Part shown: positions 41,947 through 50,508 of the stretch, one piece after another
Layout: each line of letters starts with the position of its first letter
Position numbering within the stretch: position 1 is the stretch's first letter
Assembly: GCA_019638455.1 (NCBI GenBank)
Contig: JAHBTU010000004.1
Coordinates: forward strand, 1-64,000
Direction: 5' to 3'
DNA length: 64,000 nt
Source of the DNA: Saprospiraceae bacterium
GTDB taxonomy: Bacteria > Bacteroidota > Bacteroidia > Chitinophagales > Saprospiraceae
The notes under the pieces: model-generated
Databases searched by the model: none
What the model saw: only the letters and a program-made list of their open reading frames with translations
Told to the model about the DNA's origin: nothing
Made by a program: the position numbers and the translations under genes

Positions 41947-42747
41947 TTATTCGTAGAAAAACTCGATGGTGCGGTAGGGGTTGCTCATTTTTATGGGTAA
42001 GCCGTCCGCATCGTACTCATATTCGCTGTGGATGGGAGAAGGGTCGTAATCGGCGCAATCCCAATGCACGATTTGGTTGAATATGGGGTTGTGGACGGAG
42101 TGGTAGCCCGGATAAATTTTGTGCAAGCCAATCAGGTAGTATGGGCTGTAGGTGTCGGCATATTCTGCTACCTCCAACCGATGCTCGAGGTTGGTGTCGT
42201 TGTAGAAATCCTGTGTTTTGAGGATGTTGCCACAATCATCCACGGTGAAAACGGTCTTGTCGTTGCCGCCTTCCAACCACGTTTTTTCCAAGAAGCCTTG
42301 GGCATTCCACTCAAAATGATTGATGGTGCTCCAATTTTGCAAGGTGCCGTCCACAGCGTAGTAGAAGGTTTGGAATTTCACGACTTGCCCATTTTGGTAG
42401 TGATAATGGGTCACGCCGGCTATGTTCTGTGGTTTGCCCCAGTAATAGACAAGTTTTTTGTCCACTTCGCCAGTGGGGGCGTAGAGAATTTTCACGGCGA
42501 TATTGTCTGAAAAAATGCTGTCCACGCGATTTTGGGCATCGAAAAAGTATTCCGCCGTTCTGACATCGGGCGACAGGTTTGTGCCCCAATAGTAAAGGGT
42601 AGTCACTGTTTTTTTGAGGCGCTTGGAGAACTGCTGTTGGAGGCAAGTATTCTGCTCTTTTTGAGGTTCGGCAGGGGTGTTTTCTTTTTGACAGGCAACC
42701 GCCCACATGAGGAGGCAAATGGCAAAAGGCAAGATTTTTTCGTTCAT
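41947..42747 (-). CDS. Hypothetical lipoprotein with YD-like beta repeats
   Basis: The 266-aa product begins with a lipoprotein signal (MNEKILPFAICLLMWAVACQKENTPAEPQKE; Cys at about 19). The rest repeats beta-hairpin patterns such as TAEYFFDAQNRVDSIFSDN, VVKFQTFYYAVDGTLQNWS, HFEWNAQGFLEKTWLEGG and SEYEYDADGLPIKMSNPYRTIEFFYE. These resemble YD/RHS-like or DUF4595-type beta repeats found in Bacteroidota lipoproteins. No enzymatic motif is visible. It is probably anchored at the inner or outer membrane. A minus-strand CAAAGTTA (TAACTTTG) near 42782 could be its -7 element. Confidence 0.78.
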   Translation of the reverse strand: MNEKILPFAICLLMWAVACQKENTPAEPQKEQNTCLQQQFSKRLKKTVTTLYYWGTNLSPDVRTAEYFFDAQNRVDSIFSDNIAVKILYAPTGEVDKKLVYYWGKPQNIAGVTHYHYQNGQVVKFQTFYYAVDGTLQNWSTINHFEWNAQGFLEKTWLEGGNDKTVFTVDDCGNILKTQDFYNDTNLEHRLEVAEYADTYSPYYLIGLHKIYPGYHSVHNPIFNQIVHWDCADYDPSPIHSEYEYDADGLPIKMSNPYRTIEFFYE

Positions 42748-42781
42748 GGCAGAGGATGTTTGTAGAGAAAAAACATGTTGG

Positions 42782-42789
42782 CAAAGTTA
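42782..42789 (-). promoter_or_regulatory. -7 element of the YD-repeat lipoprotein gene
   Basis: TAACTTTG on the minus strand, 34 bases upstream of the ATG at 42747. A TTTG lies 16 bases further upstream (42806-42809), shorter than the usual 19-21 spacing. Confidence 0.4.
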
Positions 42790-42936
42790 AATGCCTTTTA
42801 TGCGGCAAACGACGCGGGCAGCGTTTTTTTGCAAAAGTGCCCAAAATAGCGTGCGCCTCTCGAATCCTCGTTTGGTTGCAACACTCAACGCGAAACTTTT
42901 GGCACAAAACCTTGCGGCAGGTTTCGGAAAGTCGCA

Positions 42937-43365
42937 TCACGCTCCATCCTCCATCTTTTCCAAAAAATATCGAATCAAGTCAGTGGTCGTCACGATGCCG
43001 ACCACTGCGCCGCCATCCACGACGGGCAGGGCGTGAAACTCGCGGTTGGCGAGAATTTCGGCAGCCTCGCGCACGGTGAAGTCGGGCATGATGACCTCCG
43101 GGTTCGATTTCATGACGTGGCGGATGCCGAGCATCCTGAAAATCGCCACGTCCGCCTCGGCCTCCAAAGCGCCAAAATGGTCCGAAAAACTCAGGCGCAT
43201 CAAATCGGTCAGGCTGAGGATGCCGACCAACTTGCCTTTCTTCGTGACGGGCAAATGGCGGATGTGATGTTGTTGCATGAGGGTCTGTGCCCTTTCGAGC
43301 GGTTCGTGGATTTCGACGGTGACCACGTTGCGGGTCATCAGGTTAGCGATAGGTTCGTTCTTCAT
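42937..43365 (-). CDS. CBS domain protein
   Basis: The 142-aa cytoplasmic protein has two CBS motifs: NLMTRNVVTVEIHEPLERAQTLMQQHHIRHLPVTKKGKLVGILSLTDLMRLSF (residues ~8-60) and IRHVMKSNPEVIMPDFTVREAAEILANREFHALPVVDGGAVVGIVTTTDLIRYFL (~80-137). CBS pairs bind adenosyl nucleotides and regulate partner proteins; no partner domain is fused. It is divergent from a retropepsin-like gene and downstream of nothing obvious. Confidence 0.94.
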   Translation of the reverse strand: MKNEPIANLMTRNVVTVEIHEPLERAQTLMQQHHIRHLPVTKKGKLVGILSLTDLMRLSFSDHFGALEAEADVAIFRMLGIRHVMKSNPEVIMPDFTVREAAEILANREFHALPVVDGGAVVGIVTTTDLIRYFLEKMEDGA

Positions 43366-43459
43366 ATTTCGTGTTTTTGCAAAAGTCAGTCGTCCCCCGC
43401 TTCTTTGAGAATGACGCTCGTCAGCCGCGATGGTAATTTTGGCGATATTTGAGCCGACT

Positions 43460-44488
43460 ATGAAAACACGATTTTCTCGCTCCCTTTTTCACTGTTGTCT
43501 GCTAATAAGCCTCGTGGCCGCCTCGACTGGCTTTCTTGACTCATCAGGTGGCTTGCCACCCGACAAAGCACCGTCGCTGGCAGCGCCCCTCGCGCCGCCA
43601 CAATGGGAACTGGTGCTGACAGAATCGGAGTGGCTGGGACCAAACATCATCCGCATACCCTTCACGCTGACTGGCACGCTCATCACCGTGCGGGCGCGGG
43701 TGGATACCGTGGAGGGCAATTTTTTCTTCGATACGGGCGCCAGTGGCCTCTTGCTCAACTATCGGTATTTTGGGCAAGGACGGGGCGCTTTGCTGACGGA
43801 CGGCGGCGGCGTGACAGGCAAAGTGCGGGTGCTGGGCGCGTCGCGGGTGGACACGTTTCAACTCGACAACCTCTTGCAAGCCAATGTGGGAGCGGAGTTG
43901 ATAGACTTTACGCACATCGAAAATGCCAAGCGGATAGATTTGGTCGGCTTGATTGGCTATGCGGTTTTTCAGGATTTTGAGGTGCTGTTCGACTACGAGG
44001 CTTCGTTGTTGGTGCTGATTCGCACAAACAACAACGGCGACCCGCTGGAGCCGCTGCCCCGCTGGGAATACCTACCGCTGGGCAATGCGCCCATCAAGAC
44101 AGAGGGTCACGTCGCCGCCGTTTGGCTCAAATTCGGCCCCAAGCAGGAAAAACTCTTTGCGCTGGATTCCGGCGCAGAACAAAACCTATTGAGCACCGCC
44201 GCCGGAAAGCGTTTTTTGAAAGAAAATTTTGAAATAAGAAAACGGGTGAAGCTGCGTGGCACGGGCAACCAAAGCATAGAGGTGTTGAGCGGCGTGCTGC
44301 AAAACGCCCAATTGGACACTTTTCATTGGAGACCCATGGCCACCTTGCTGACCAACATGAGCGAAATCAACGCCGCTTACCAAATCAACGTGGATGGAAT
44401 GCTTGGCTATGAGTTTTTGTCGCAGCGCCCTACCAGCATCAATTACCGAAAACGACGCTTGACTTTTTATGTGAAGGTGCGTCCATAG
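43460..44488 (+). CDS. Retropepsin-like aspartyl protease domain protein
   Basis: The 342-aa product (from 43460) begins with a signal-like segment (MKTRFSRSLFHCCLLISLVAASTGFLDSS). It contains two aspartyl-protease-like active-site loops: FFFDTGASGLLLN (about residue 93) and LFALDSGAEQNLLS (about 230). Between them come GLIGYAVFQDFEVLFDYEASLLVL and, after the second, VDGMLGYEFLSQRPTSINYRKRRLTFYV, the 'GxxG-lxxf...i.yd...' pattern of retropepsin-like domains. Most bacterial members have a single domain and dimerise; here two half-domains are fused, giving a pepsin-like arrangement. It is followed 102 bases later by the triple CBM gene. Confidence 0.83.
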   Translation: MKTRFSRSLFHCCLLISLVAASTGFLDSSGGLPPDKAPSLAAPLAPPQWELVLTESEWLGPNIIRIPFTLTGTLITVRARVDTVEGNFFFDTGASGLLLNYRYFGQGRGALLTDGGGVTGKVRVLGASRVDTFQLDNLLQANVGAELIDFTHIENAKRIDLVGLIGYAVFQDFEVLFDYEASLLVLIRTNNNGDPLEPLPRWEYLPLGNAPIKTEGHVAAVWLKFGPKQEKLFALDSGAEQNLLSTAAGKRFLKENFEIRKRVKLRGTGNQSIEVLSGVLQNAQLDTFHWRPMATLLTNMSEINAAYQINVDGMLGYEFLSQRPTSINYRKRRLTFYVKVRP

Positions 44489-44590
44489 GCAATCACCCAC
44501 TACATCAGTGTCAAAATGCACAATATGCGATTAAAAACATTGGCAAATACCCACTGTGTCTCCGTGCGGCAGGCTTGGAAGGCTTCGGGT

Positions 44591-45547
44591 ATGAGAAAAT
44601 GCATGGCGGTATGCCTGTTCGCAACAATTTCCTGCTTGGCGACGGCACAGATTGATACCGCCAAAAGCAAATACGGCACTTATTATTTTGAAGGTGAGGA
44701 TGTCGTGTTCGAGTTCGACCGACGTGCCTACGAGGCTGCCGTCCGCGCTTCCGACAGCACGGGGATTGATTTCGCCGACCTCAACATATTGGAAGTAGCC
44801 GTTACGGGGGCATTCAACAACTGGTCGAAAGAAGGCTGGGCGATGCAGCGCGTGGACGAATATCGCTACCGGCTGCGCAAAAACCTCAAAGACTTCAAAG
44901 ACGCGCCCAATTGGCAATTCAAGTTTCTCATCAACGGGACGCATTGGGTGGCTGCCGACTCTATTCTGAAAAAACAGGGCATCATCGGTTGGTACGACAT
45001 CAAAAACCCGAACGCGCCCGCTCCCATTTCTGGCGACACGGGCAATGTGTTGTTCAAACTAAAGGGCTACACAAAAAACAAAAAAGTCATCCTGACGGGC
45101 ACTTTCAACAATTGGGACGAGGAGGCCATCCAAATGAAGCGCGTGGCCGATGGCTGGGAAATGCACCTGACATTAGCACCGGGCGTGTACGAGTATAAAT
45201 TCATTGTGGATGGAAAATGGATGGAAGACCCCGCCAATCCTGAAAAAAGACGCAATCAGTACGGGACGCTCAACTCTGTTTTGCGCGTCAACAAAATGGT
45301 GCGGTTCGAACTGCAAGGATTCGACGATGCGCGGCAGGTGATACTCTCCGGCAATTTTAATGATTGGAATGTAAATGCCCTAAAAATGCGCCGGACGGAA
45401 CTGGGCTGGAAAATCGAAATCCCGCTCGTGGGCGGCAAGCACCTCTATAAATTCATCGTGGATGGCAAATGGATACTCGATCCCGCCAACCCTCGCACCG
45501 AAATGACGTGGGACGGCTTTGAAAACTCGGTGCTTTTTGTGCGGTGA
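44591..45547 (+). CDS. Secreted protein with three AMPK-type glycogen-binding (CBM48-like) domains
   Basis: The 318-aa product begins MRKCMAVCLFATISCLATAQ, a signal peptide. It then holds three E-set/AMPK-CBM modules: VAVTGAFNNWSKEGWAMQRV...YRYRLRKNLKDFKDAPNWQFKFLINGTHW, VILTGTFNNWDEEAIQMKRVADGWEMHLTLAPGVYEYKFIVDGKWMEDP, and VILSGNFNDWNVNALKMRRTELGWKIEIPLVGGKHLYKFIVDGKWILDP. Each has the hallmark GxFNxW...Y.YKFIVDG(K)W and a trailing DPANP. Such domains bind alpha-glucans. No catalytic domain is present, so it may be an adhesion or sensing protein. An in-frame ATG at 44516 adds an unsupported leader. Confidence 0.85.
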   Translation: MRKCMAVCLFATISCLATAQIDTAKSKYGTYYFEGEDVVFEFDRRAYEAAVRASDSTGIDFADLNILEVAVTGAFNNWSKEGWAMQRVDEYRYRLRKNLKDFKDAPNWQFKFLINGTHWVAADSILKKQGIIGWYDIKNPNAPAPISGDTGNVLFKLKGYTKNKKVILTGTFNNWDEEAIQMKRVADGWEMHLTLAPGVYEYKFIVDGKWMEDPANPEKRRNQYGTLNSVLRVNKMVRFELQGFDDARQVILSGNFNDWNVNALKMRRTELGWKIEIPLVGGKHLYKFIVDGKWILDPANPRTEMTWDGFENSVLFVR

Positions 45548-45566
45548 TACTTTTCTTTGGGAGGCC

Positions 45567-45607
45567 TCATTGTGTTTGTCATGTTTTAAACATGACAAAC
45601 ACAATGA
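45567..45607. repeat. Near-perfect 41-bp palindrome (possible bidirectional terminator)
   Basis: TCATTGTGTTTGTCATGTTT and AAACATGACAAACACAATGA pair over 20 bp around a single T. It lies 20 bases after the CBM gene stop, before the minisatellite. Confidence 0.9.
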
Positions 45608-45623
45608 AACCCCCAAACCAGAA

Positions 45624-46742
45624 ACCCCGTCCGCTCCGCTTGACCGGGCAAACCCTCAAACCCTCAAACCCTCAAACCTTCAAACCCCCAAACCTTCAAA
45701 CCCTCAAACCCCCAAACCCTCAAACCCCCAAACCTTCAAACCCCCAAACCTTCAAACCCCCAAACCTTCAAACCCCCAGGCCCCAGGCCTTCGAGCCCCC
45801 AGGCAGCTGAGCCCCCAGGCCTTCAGCCCCCAGGCCTCAGGCCCCAGGCTGAGCCCCCAGGCCTTCAAGGCCCCAGGCCCAGCTAGAGCCCCCAGGCACT
45901 TCAGGCCCCAGGCGCTGAGCCCCCAGGCAGCTGAGCCCCCAGGCAGCTGAGCCCCCAGGCCTTCCAGGCCCCCAGGCCTTCAGGCCCCCAAACCTTCAGG
46001 CCCCAGGCAGCTGAGCCCCCCCAAACCTTCAAGCCCTCAAACCCCCACCTTCCAAAGCCCCAGAGCCCAGGCTACCCCAGGCCTGAACCCCAAACCCCAG
46101 GCGCTTAACCCCCAGGCCTTCAAAGCCCCAGGCTGGCCCCAAACCTTCAAGGCCCCAGGCTGAGCCCCAGGCCTTCAGGCCCCCAGGCCAGGCCCCCAGG
46201 CCTTCCAGGCCCCCAGGCCTTCAGGCCCCCAGGCAGCTGGGCCCCCAGGCCATTCCAGGCCCCAGGCCTGGGCCCCGGCATTCCAGGCCCCAGGCTACTT
46301 AGCCCCAGGCCAGCTGGCCCCCAAACCTTCAAACCCCAGGCACCTGGCAAACCCCAAGCCTTCAAACCCCAGGCAACCTTCAAACCCCCAAACCTTCAAA
46401 CCCCCAAACCTTCAGCTGAGCCCCCAGCCCCAGGCCCCAGGCTGAACCCCGAGCCTTCAAACCCCCAGGCCAGGCCCCAGGCCTTCAGGCCCCCAAGAGC
46501 CCCTTCAGGCCTCAAACCTTCAAACCCCCAAACCCCAAACCTTCCAACCTTCAAGCCCCCAAACCTTCAAACCCCAAACCTTCAAACCCTCAAACCTTCA
46601 AACCCCCAAACCCCTAAACCTTCAAACCTTCAAACCCCCAAACCTTCAAACCCCCAAACCTTCCAAACCCCCAAACCTTCAAACCCTCAAACCTTCAAAC
46701 CTTCAAACCAGAAACCCTCAAACCCCCAAACCCTCAAACCCA
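45624..46742. repeat. 1.1-kb C-rich minisatellite (AAACCCTC/CAAACCCCC type) with a GC-rich middle
   Basis: The 5' ~150 bases and the 3' ~250 bases are arrays of CAAACCCTCAAACC, CAAACCTTCAAACCCCC and close variants. The centre (~45770-46520) has the same rhythm but AAAC is mostly replaced by AGGC (CCCAGGCCTTCAGGCC, CAGCTGAGCCCCC). The first bases (45624-45655) match the inverse of the family B end (CCGTCCGCT, CTTGACCGGGCAA). No gene is supported; open frames on both strands are composition artefacts. Confidence 0.95.
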
Positions 46743-46745
46743 TCC

Positions 46746-48230
46746 TCACGCCTGCGGCATCAAGACGATTTTTTTGGAAATGACCATAGAGCCTTGTTGC
46801 GCGGTCAGCACATAAATGCCGGGCGTGTTGCCAAACAAATTGATACGTTCATTGAAAGAACCGCTGAATTGGTTGAGCGTGCGGTCGTACACCACCTTGC
46901 CAGAGGCATCCATGATACGCAGTGTTGTTGGAACGGCCTCTGCATCGAAGCGGATATTGAGTGGCCCCACCGTCGGGTTGGGATATGCCTCCAAAGTGGC
47001 CGATTCGAGTAGGGGCGACTGTGTGGAGACACCTTTGTTGTCATCCGCCTTGACATCCTCGACCAAAACCTCCACCTTTTCCTCTTTGGGCGGAGCAGTG
47101 GGAGTGGTGCAAGATTTGAACGTCGCGTCAATGTCGAACGTCGAACCGTCGCGCAGCACCGTCAGGCGAAAAGCGTCGCCGGGTTGGTGTTTGTCGCGTT
47201 CGCGGAGCAGTTCGGTATGCGAGCTGACGGGCTGACCGTCGAGTGCCAGAATCACATCGCCGGGTTGCACGCCGCCCTCCTTGGCCGGCGTGTCATCAAT
47301 CACGCCCGTCACCCGTGCGCCGCGCCCGTCAATGGCATGGTCGCTGGTGTAGATGCCGATGAACACCTTGCAAGGGTCGCGCTCCGATTTGAAGCTGTAG
47401 TAGTTGCGGTCGCCGCTGAGGGTCAGTTCGGTTTGGATAGTGTTGCCATCGCGCAAAAAAACCACCGTGACACGGTCGCCGGGCTGGTAAGCGGCCAAGG
47501 CCGTGCGCAAGGTGCCACCGCCCGTCACTGGTTTTCCACCCACGTTCACGACTACGTCGCCGCCCCGAAGTCCCGCCGCCTCGGCACCCTTGCCTCGGAT
47601 GACGCTTTTGACGACCATGCCCTGCATGCTCACATCCGTGTCTTCATACACCCCCAGAATCGGACGCTCTTTCACTTCCATATTGGCGAATTGCTCTGCC
47701 ATGCGCGCACGCATCTCCTCCATCCGCTCCTCCATTTCGGCCATCCTAACATTCATCATTTCTTGGTGCTGACGCGCCGCTTCGAGCTCCTCTTGGCTGC
47801 ACTCCTTGAAGCGAGCGTTGACGCGCATCTCCTTCCCATCGCGGAGAAGCGTCAGGGTGAACGCCTCGCCTTGCTGGTGCTTGTCGCGCTCGCGCACCAG
47901 TTCCGTTTGGGTGCTGACGGGCGTGCCATCCAAAGCCGTTATCACATCGCCGGGCTGAACGCCGGCGATGCTGGCCGGTGTGTCGTCCACGGTGTAATCC
48001 ACCCTCAGGCCGCCCGCCACCGTGCTGGTGCCCACGCCGATGAACACTTTGCAAGGGTTGCGCTGTGTTTTGAAGTCGTGGTGCGTGAATTGATACGCTG
48101 ATTTGTTTGCCTTGTTGACGAAGAGATAGGCATCCTTGGGAGCCGTTCGTTCTTGTGCCGAAATTGTCGCGCAGAAAAAAAGCAGCAGCATGGATACACT
48201 GCCGACATGTAGGAAGGAGAGATGTTTCAT
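46746..48230 (-). CDS. Triple-PDZ secreted protein with T9SS sorting domain
   Basis: The 494-aa product has a signal peptide (MKHLSFLHVGSVSMLLLFFCATISAQ). Three PDZ-like domains follow: one at about 55-150 (NPCKVFIGVGTSTVAGGLRVDYTVDDTPASIAGVQPGDVITALDGTPV), one at about 190-275 (GVYEDTDVSMQGMVVKSVIRGKGAEAAGLRGGDVVVNVGG) and one at about 283-385 (DPCKVFIGIYTSDHAIDGRGARVTGVIDDTPAKEGGVQPGDVILALDG). A coiled coil rich in Met/Glu (~150-185, RMAEMEERMEEMRARMAEQF) separates domains 1 and 2. PDZ1 and PDZ3 each pair a PCKVFIG Cys with a late Cys (KECS/KSCT). The C-terminal ~75 residues (EAYPNPTVGPLNIRF...GIYVLTAQQGSMVISKKIVLMPQ) are a T9SS domain. No protease domain is present. Confidence 0.88.
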   Translation of the reverse strand: MKHLSFLHVGSVSMLLLFFCATISAQERTAPKDAYLFVNKANKSAYQFTHHDFKTQRNPCKVFIGVGTSTVAGGLRVDYTVDDTPASIAGVQPGDVITALDGTPVSTQTELVRERDKHQQGEAFTLTLLRDGKEMRVNARFKECSQEELEAARQHQEMMNVRMAEMEERMEEMRARMAEQFANMEVKERPILGVYEDTDVSMQGMVVKSVIRGKGAEAAGLRGGDVVVNVGGKPVTGGGTLRTALAAYQPGDRVTVVFLRDGNTIQTELTLSGDRNYYSFKSERDPCKVFIGIYTSDHAIDGRGARVTGVIDDTPAKEGGVQPGDVILALDGQPVSSHTELLRERDKHQPGDAFRLTVLRDGSTFDIDATFKSCTTPTAPPKEEKVEVLVEDVKADDNKGVSTQSPLLESATLEAYPNPTVGPLNIRFDAEAVPTTLRIMDASGKVVYDRTLNQFSGSFNERINLFGNTPGIYVLTAQQGSMVISKKIVLMPQA

Positions 48231-48823
48231 AACTCAACATTATATTTGGTGAAAAACTGGGTGAAAAGACCAGCCCTCGTTAAAGATGTTGCACGGGAGA
48301 GATTTTTTTGCAAAAGATGAGGGAAATGGCGGGGGCACAGCACACTACTGGACATTGTTTTTGTGCTGCAAAGGCACAAAATGCGGCAAATCTACCCAGA
48401 TTAAAGAGGACTTGAACCTGCCCTTTGGCAAGGCAGGGATTCCCTTGGTTGATTTGTATGATTTTCAAAGGATTGCGAGCACCGTTCGTTCAAAACCAAC
48501 TTGTCAGACCCTGTACTCAGGGGCTTGCCCGGCCAATTGAAGCGGACGGGGCTGATTTGCGTTGACAATCAATGCGTATTTTGCTTTGCGTCTTTGTGAC
48601 TTCGTGGCAAATTTGAAAATGTGCAGTAGTGTGGGGGCACAGATGTTCCTCAATTTTGACGGTAGAGAACGTTCTCCATAGATTGTTCAAAAAGACGCGC
48701 CATCTCAATGGAAAGAAGAAGAAAACACGGGGCTATGAGTGCGAGTGCACCGCGATTTTCCCTCGTAGCGCGGATGGATGTTTACAAACAGGACAAAGAA
48801 AGGTGCAACCAGTAACCCTTTTT
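48231..48823. other. Non-coding gap containing family B copy B3
   Basis: The 593-base gap before tadA holds B3 with flanking inverted sequence, plus short repeats of the gcgtctttgtgacttcgtgg type near 48589. The remaining ~190 bases before tadA contain no gene that I can support; the ORF in this stretch on the plus strand is a tadA shadow. Confidence 0.6.
48341..48633 (+). repeat. Family B element, copy B3 (48395-48566), within a 15-bp inverted pair
   Basis: The core 48395-48566 starts CCCAGATTAAAGAGGACTTG and ends GATTTGCGTTGAC. It is flanked by CACACTACTGGACAT (48341-48355) and ATGTGCAGTAGTGTG (48619-48633), which are complementary with one mismatch. Copies B1 and B2 lack these exact flanks. 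Confidence 0.85.
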
Positions 48824-49273
48824 TCACCCACGCTTTTTCCGAAAAAAATCCCTTACCAATGCCGCGCACTCCTCCTCCAAAATACCCATCTCCAAGCGTG
48901 TTTTGGGGTGCAAGAGGCTCTTGCCCCCGTGCAGCATGAAGCCGCGCTTGTCGTCGGAAGCGCCGTACACGACGCGCCCAATTTGCGCCCAAGCCAGTGC
49001 GCCAGCGCACATCACGCAGGGTTCCAAGGTGACGAAAAGCGTGCAATCGGGCAGGTATTTGCTTCCCAAATGGCCAGCGGCGGCAGTGATGGCCAATATC
49101 TCGGCGTGAGCGGTCACGTCGGTCAGCATCTCGGTTTGGTTGTGGGCGCGAGCGATGATGCGGTTGTCGCACACGATGACCGCGCCCACTGGCACCTCGT
49201 CGGCTTCAAGCGCCTTTTGCGCCTCGGCGAGGGCTTGTCGCATAAAATTCGTGTCGGAAAATGCGGAAAACAT
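48824..49273 (-). CDS. tadA: tRNA-specific adenosine deaminase TadA
   Basis: TadA converts A34 to inosine in tRNA-Arg(ACG), allowing wobble reading. The 149-aa protein (from 49273) has the zinc site and catalytic Glu in TAHAEILAIT, PCVMCAGALAW, the N-terminal MRQALAEAQKALEADEVPVGAVIV and the C-terminal FFRKKR. All are standard. The start at 49273 is preferred over an ATG at 49327. It stands alone, and divergent transcription leads to the lamin-tail gene. Confidence 0.95.
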   Translation of the reverse strand: MFSAFSDTNFMRQALAEAQKALEADEVPVGAVIVCDNRIIARAHNQTEMLTDVTAHAEILAITAAAGHLGSKYLPDCTLFVTLEPCVMCAGALAWAQIGRVVYGASDDKRGFMLHGGKSLLHPKTRLEMGILEEECAALVRDFFRKKRG

Positions 49274-49438
49274 AGTGTGGGCAAAGAACCGCTTTCCTGC
49301 GGTATGTTGTGGAAAATTTTGCCACAAGTGGCATGAAAAAGTTGCATTTCCAAGTCAAATGAGTAGGTTCGCCGCCACAACTCTATGTTTAGTTTGACTT
49401 GGCCCTCCTTGCCGTGGGCGACAAAAAATTGGTTTGCC

Positions 49439-50251
49439 ATGAGATTTGTCCTCGTTTTTTATTTGGCCTGCTCGTTCGCATGGGGCGTGGCCGCACAACA
49501 CGACCTGCGCATCAAACGGGTGGATTTTGATTTTACGCGATTGGCTCCCCCAGCGAATTCCCTGCAAGCAGGCGACGTAGTCATCAATGAATTTTTGGCG
49601 TTCAACCAAAATGCCGAAACGGACGAGGCCGGGCAGCACGATGACTGGCTCGAGCTTTACAACAACACTTCCATCCCTATCAGTCTCGATGGCGTATATC
49701 TTACCGACAAGGTTGACAACCCGACCAAATGGCCCTTCCCGGCAGGCGCCACCATCGCGCCCAACGGGTTTCTCATCGTCTGGTGCGACGAAGACCAAGC
49801 CCAAGGCCCTTTGCACGCCAATTTTAAAATCAGCGGTGAAGGCGAGTTTCTCATGCTCTCCAATGGGGCGGGGGGGGTGATAGACAGCCTTTCTTTTGGC
49901 CCGCAAAAGGTGGACACCACCTTCGGACGATACCCCAACGGCACAGGCGATTTTACTTTTATGCCGCGCACCTTCAATGCGCCCAACTCGCTGACCGTCG
50001 GCACGGCTGAACTATACTCGGATGCCTCGCTGCGCATTTTCCCCAATCCCACCTCCGGCCATGTCGCCCTCCGTTCCGACCAGCCATTGGGGGCGCTACG
50101 AGTGACTGACGCGACAGGCAAGCAGGTGTTTTTTTCGGATGCCGACGCATCGAGCACCTCTCTCACGCTTGATTTGACGGTCTTGCCCGACGGGATTTAT
50201 TTCCTGAAAGCAGGCCAACGGCCTACCCGTTCGATAAGTGTGAAGAAGTAG
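49439..50251 (+). CDS. Lamin-tail-domain secreted protein with T9SS sorting domain
   Basis: The 270-aa product starts MRFVLVFYLACSFAWGVAAQ, a signal peptide. A lamin-tail domain (LTD) follows at about 40-165: GDVVINEFLAFNQNAETDEAGQHDDWLELYNNTSIPISLDGVYLTDKVDNPTKWPFPAGATIAPNGFLIVWCDED...GEFLMLSNGAGGVIDSLSFGPQ. Bacterial LTDs are beta-sandwiches, often on surface proteins. The C-terminus (ASLRIFPNPTSGHVALRSDQPLGALRVTDATGKQVFF...LPDGIYFLKAGQRPTRSISVKK) is a T9SS domain. Its small size suggests a secreted adhesin or binding protein. It is probably monocistronic. Confidence 0.87.
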   Translation: MRFVLVFYLACSFAWGVAAQHDLRIKRVDFDFTRLAPPANSLQAGDVVINEFLAFNQNAETDEAGQHDDWLELYNNTSIPISLDGVYLTDKVDNPTKWPFPAGATIAPNGFLIVWCDEDQAQGPLHANFKISGEGEFLMLSNGAGGVIDSLSFGPQKVDTTFGRYPNGTGDFTFMPRTFNAPNSLTVGTAELYSDASLRIFPNPTSGHVALRSDQPLGALRVTDATGKQVFFSDADASSTSLTLDLTVLPDGIYFLKAGQRPTRSISVKK

Positions 50252-50508
50252 GTGGAGGATTTCGTGCGCTTGTTATTCGAGTATTGCCAATCTCCTCCGT
50301 AACCTTGCGTTCGCTATGGGGCTGTTTTGCCGCAACCTTCCAACCACAAACCTCGTATCGTAGCGCGGGCTGCCATTGGTGTTCAAAGTGATTGCGTGCT
50401 GTCATTCAGTCAAGCATATGAACCCAACATTGGCAGCGGTGTCGGCGAGCGAAAAGGCACGGCAAGGCTCCTCTGTTTCCTAACTTTTCAACCACATCTT
50501 TCAGCGAT

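Noticed and set aside
45519..45950. An ORF of Pro/Lys/Pro repeats on the plus strand, and a Trp/Gly repeat ORF on the minus strand at 46147-46383
   Set aside because: Both are translations of the C-rich minisatellite; they have no start signal, no domain and depend on a stretch likely to be miscalled.
47184..48101. 305-aa plus-strand ORF opposite the PDZ protein gene
   Set aside because: It is antisense to three recognisable PDZ domains and a signal peptide.
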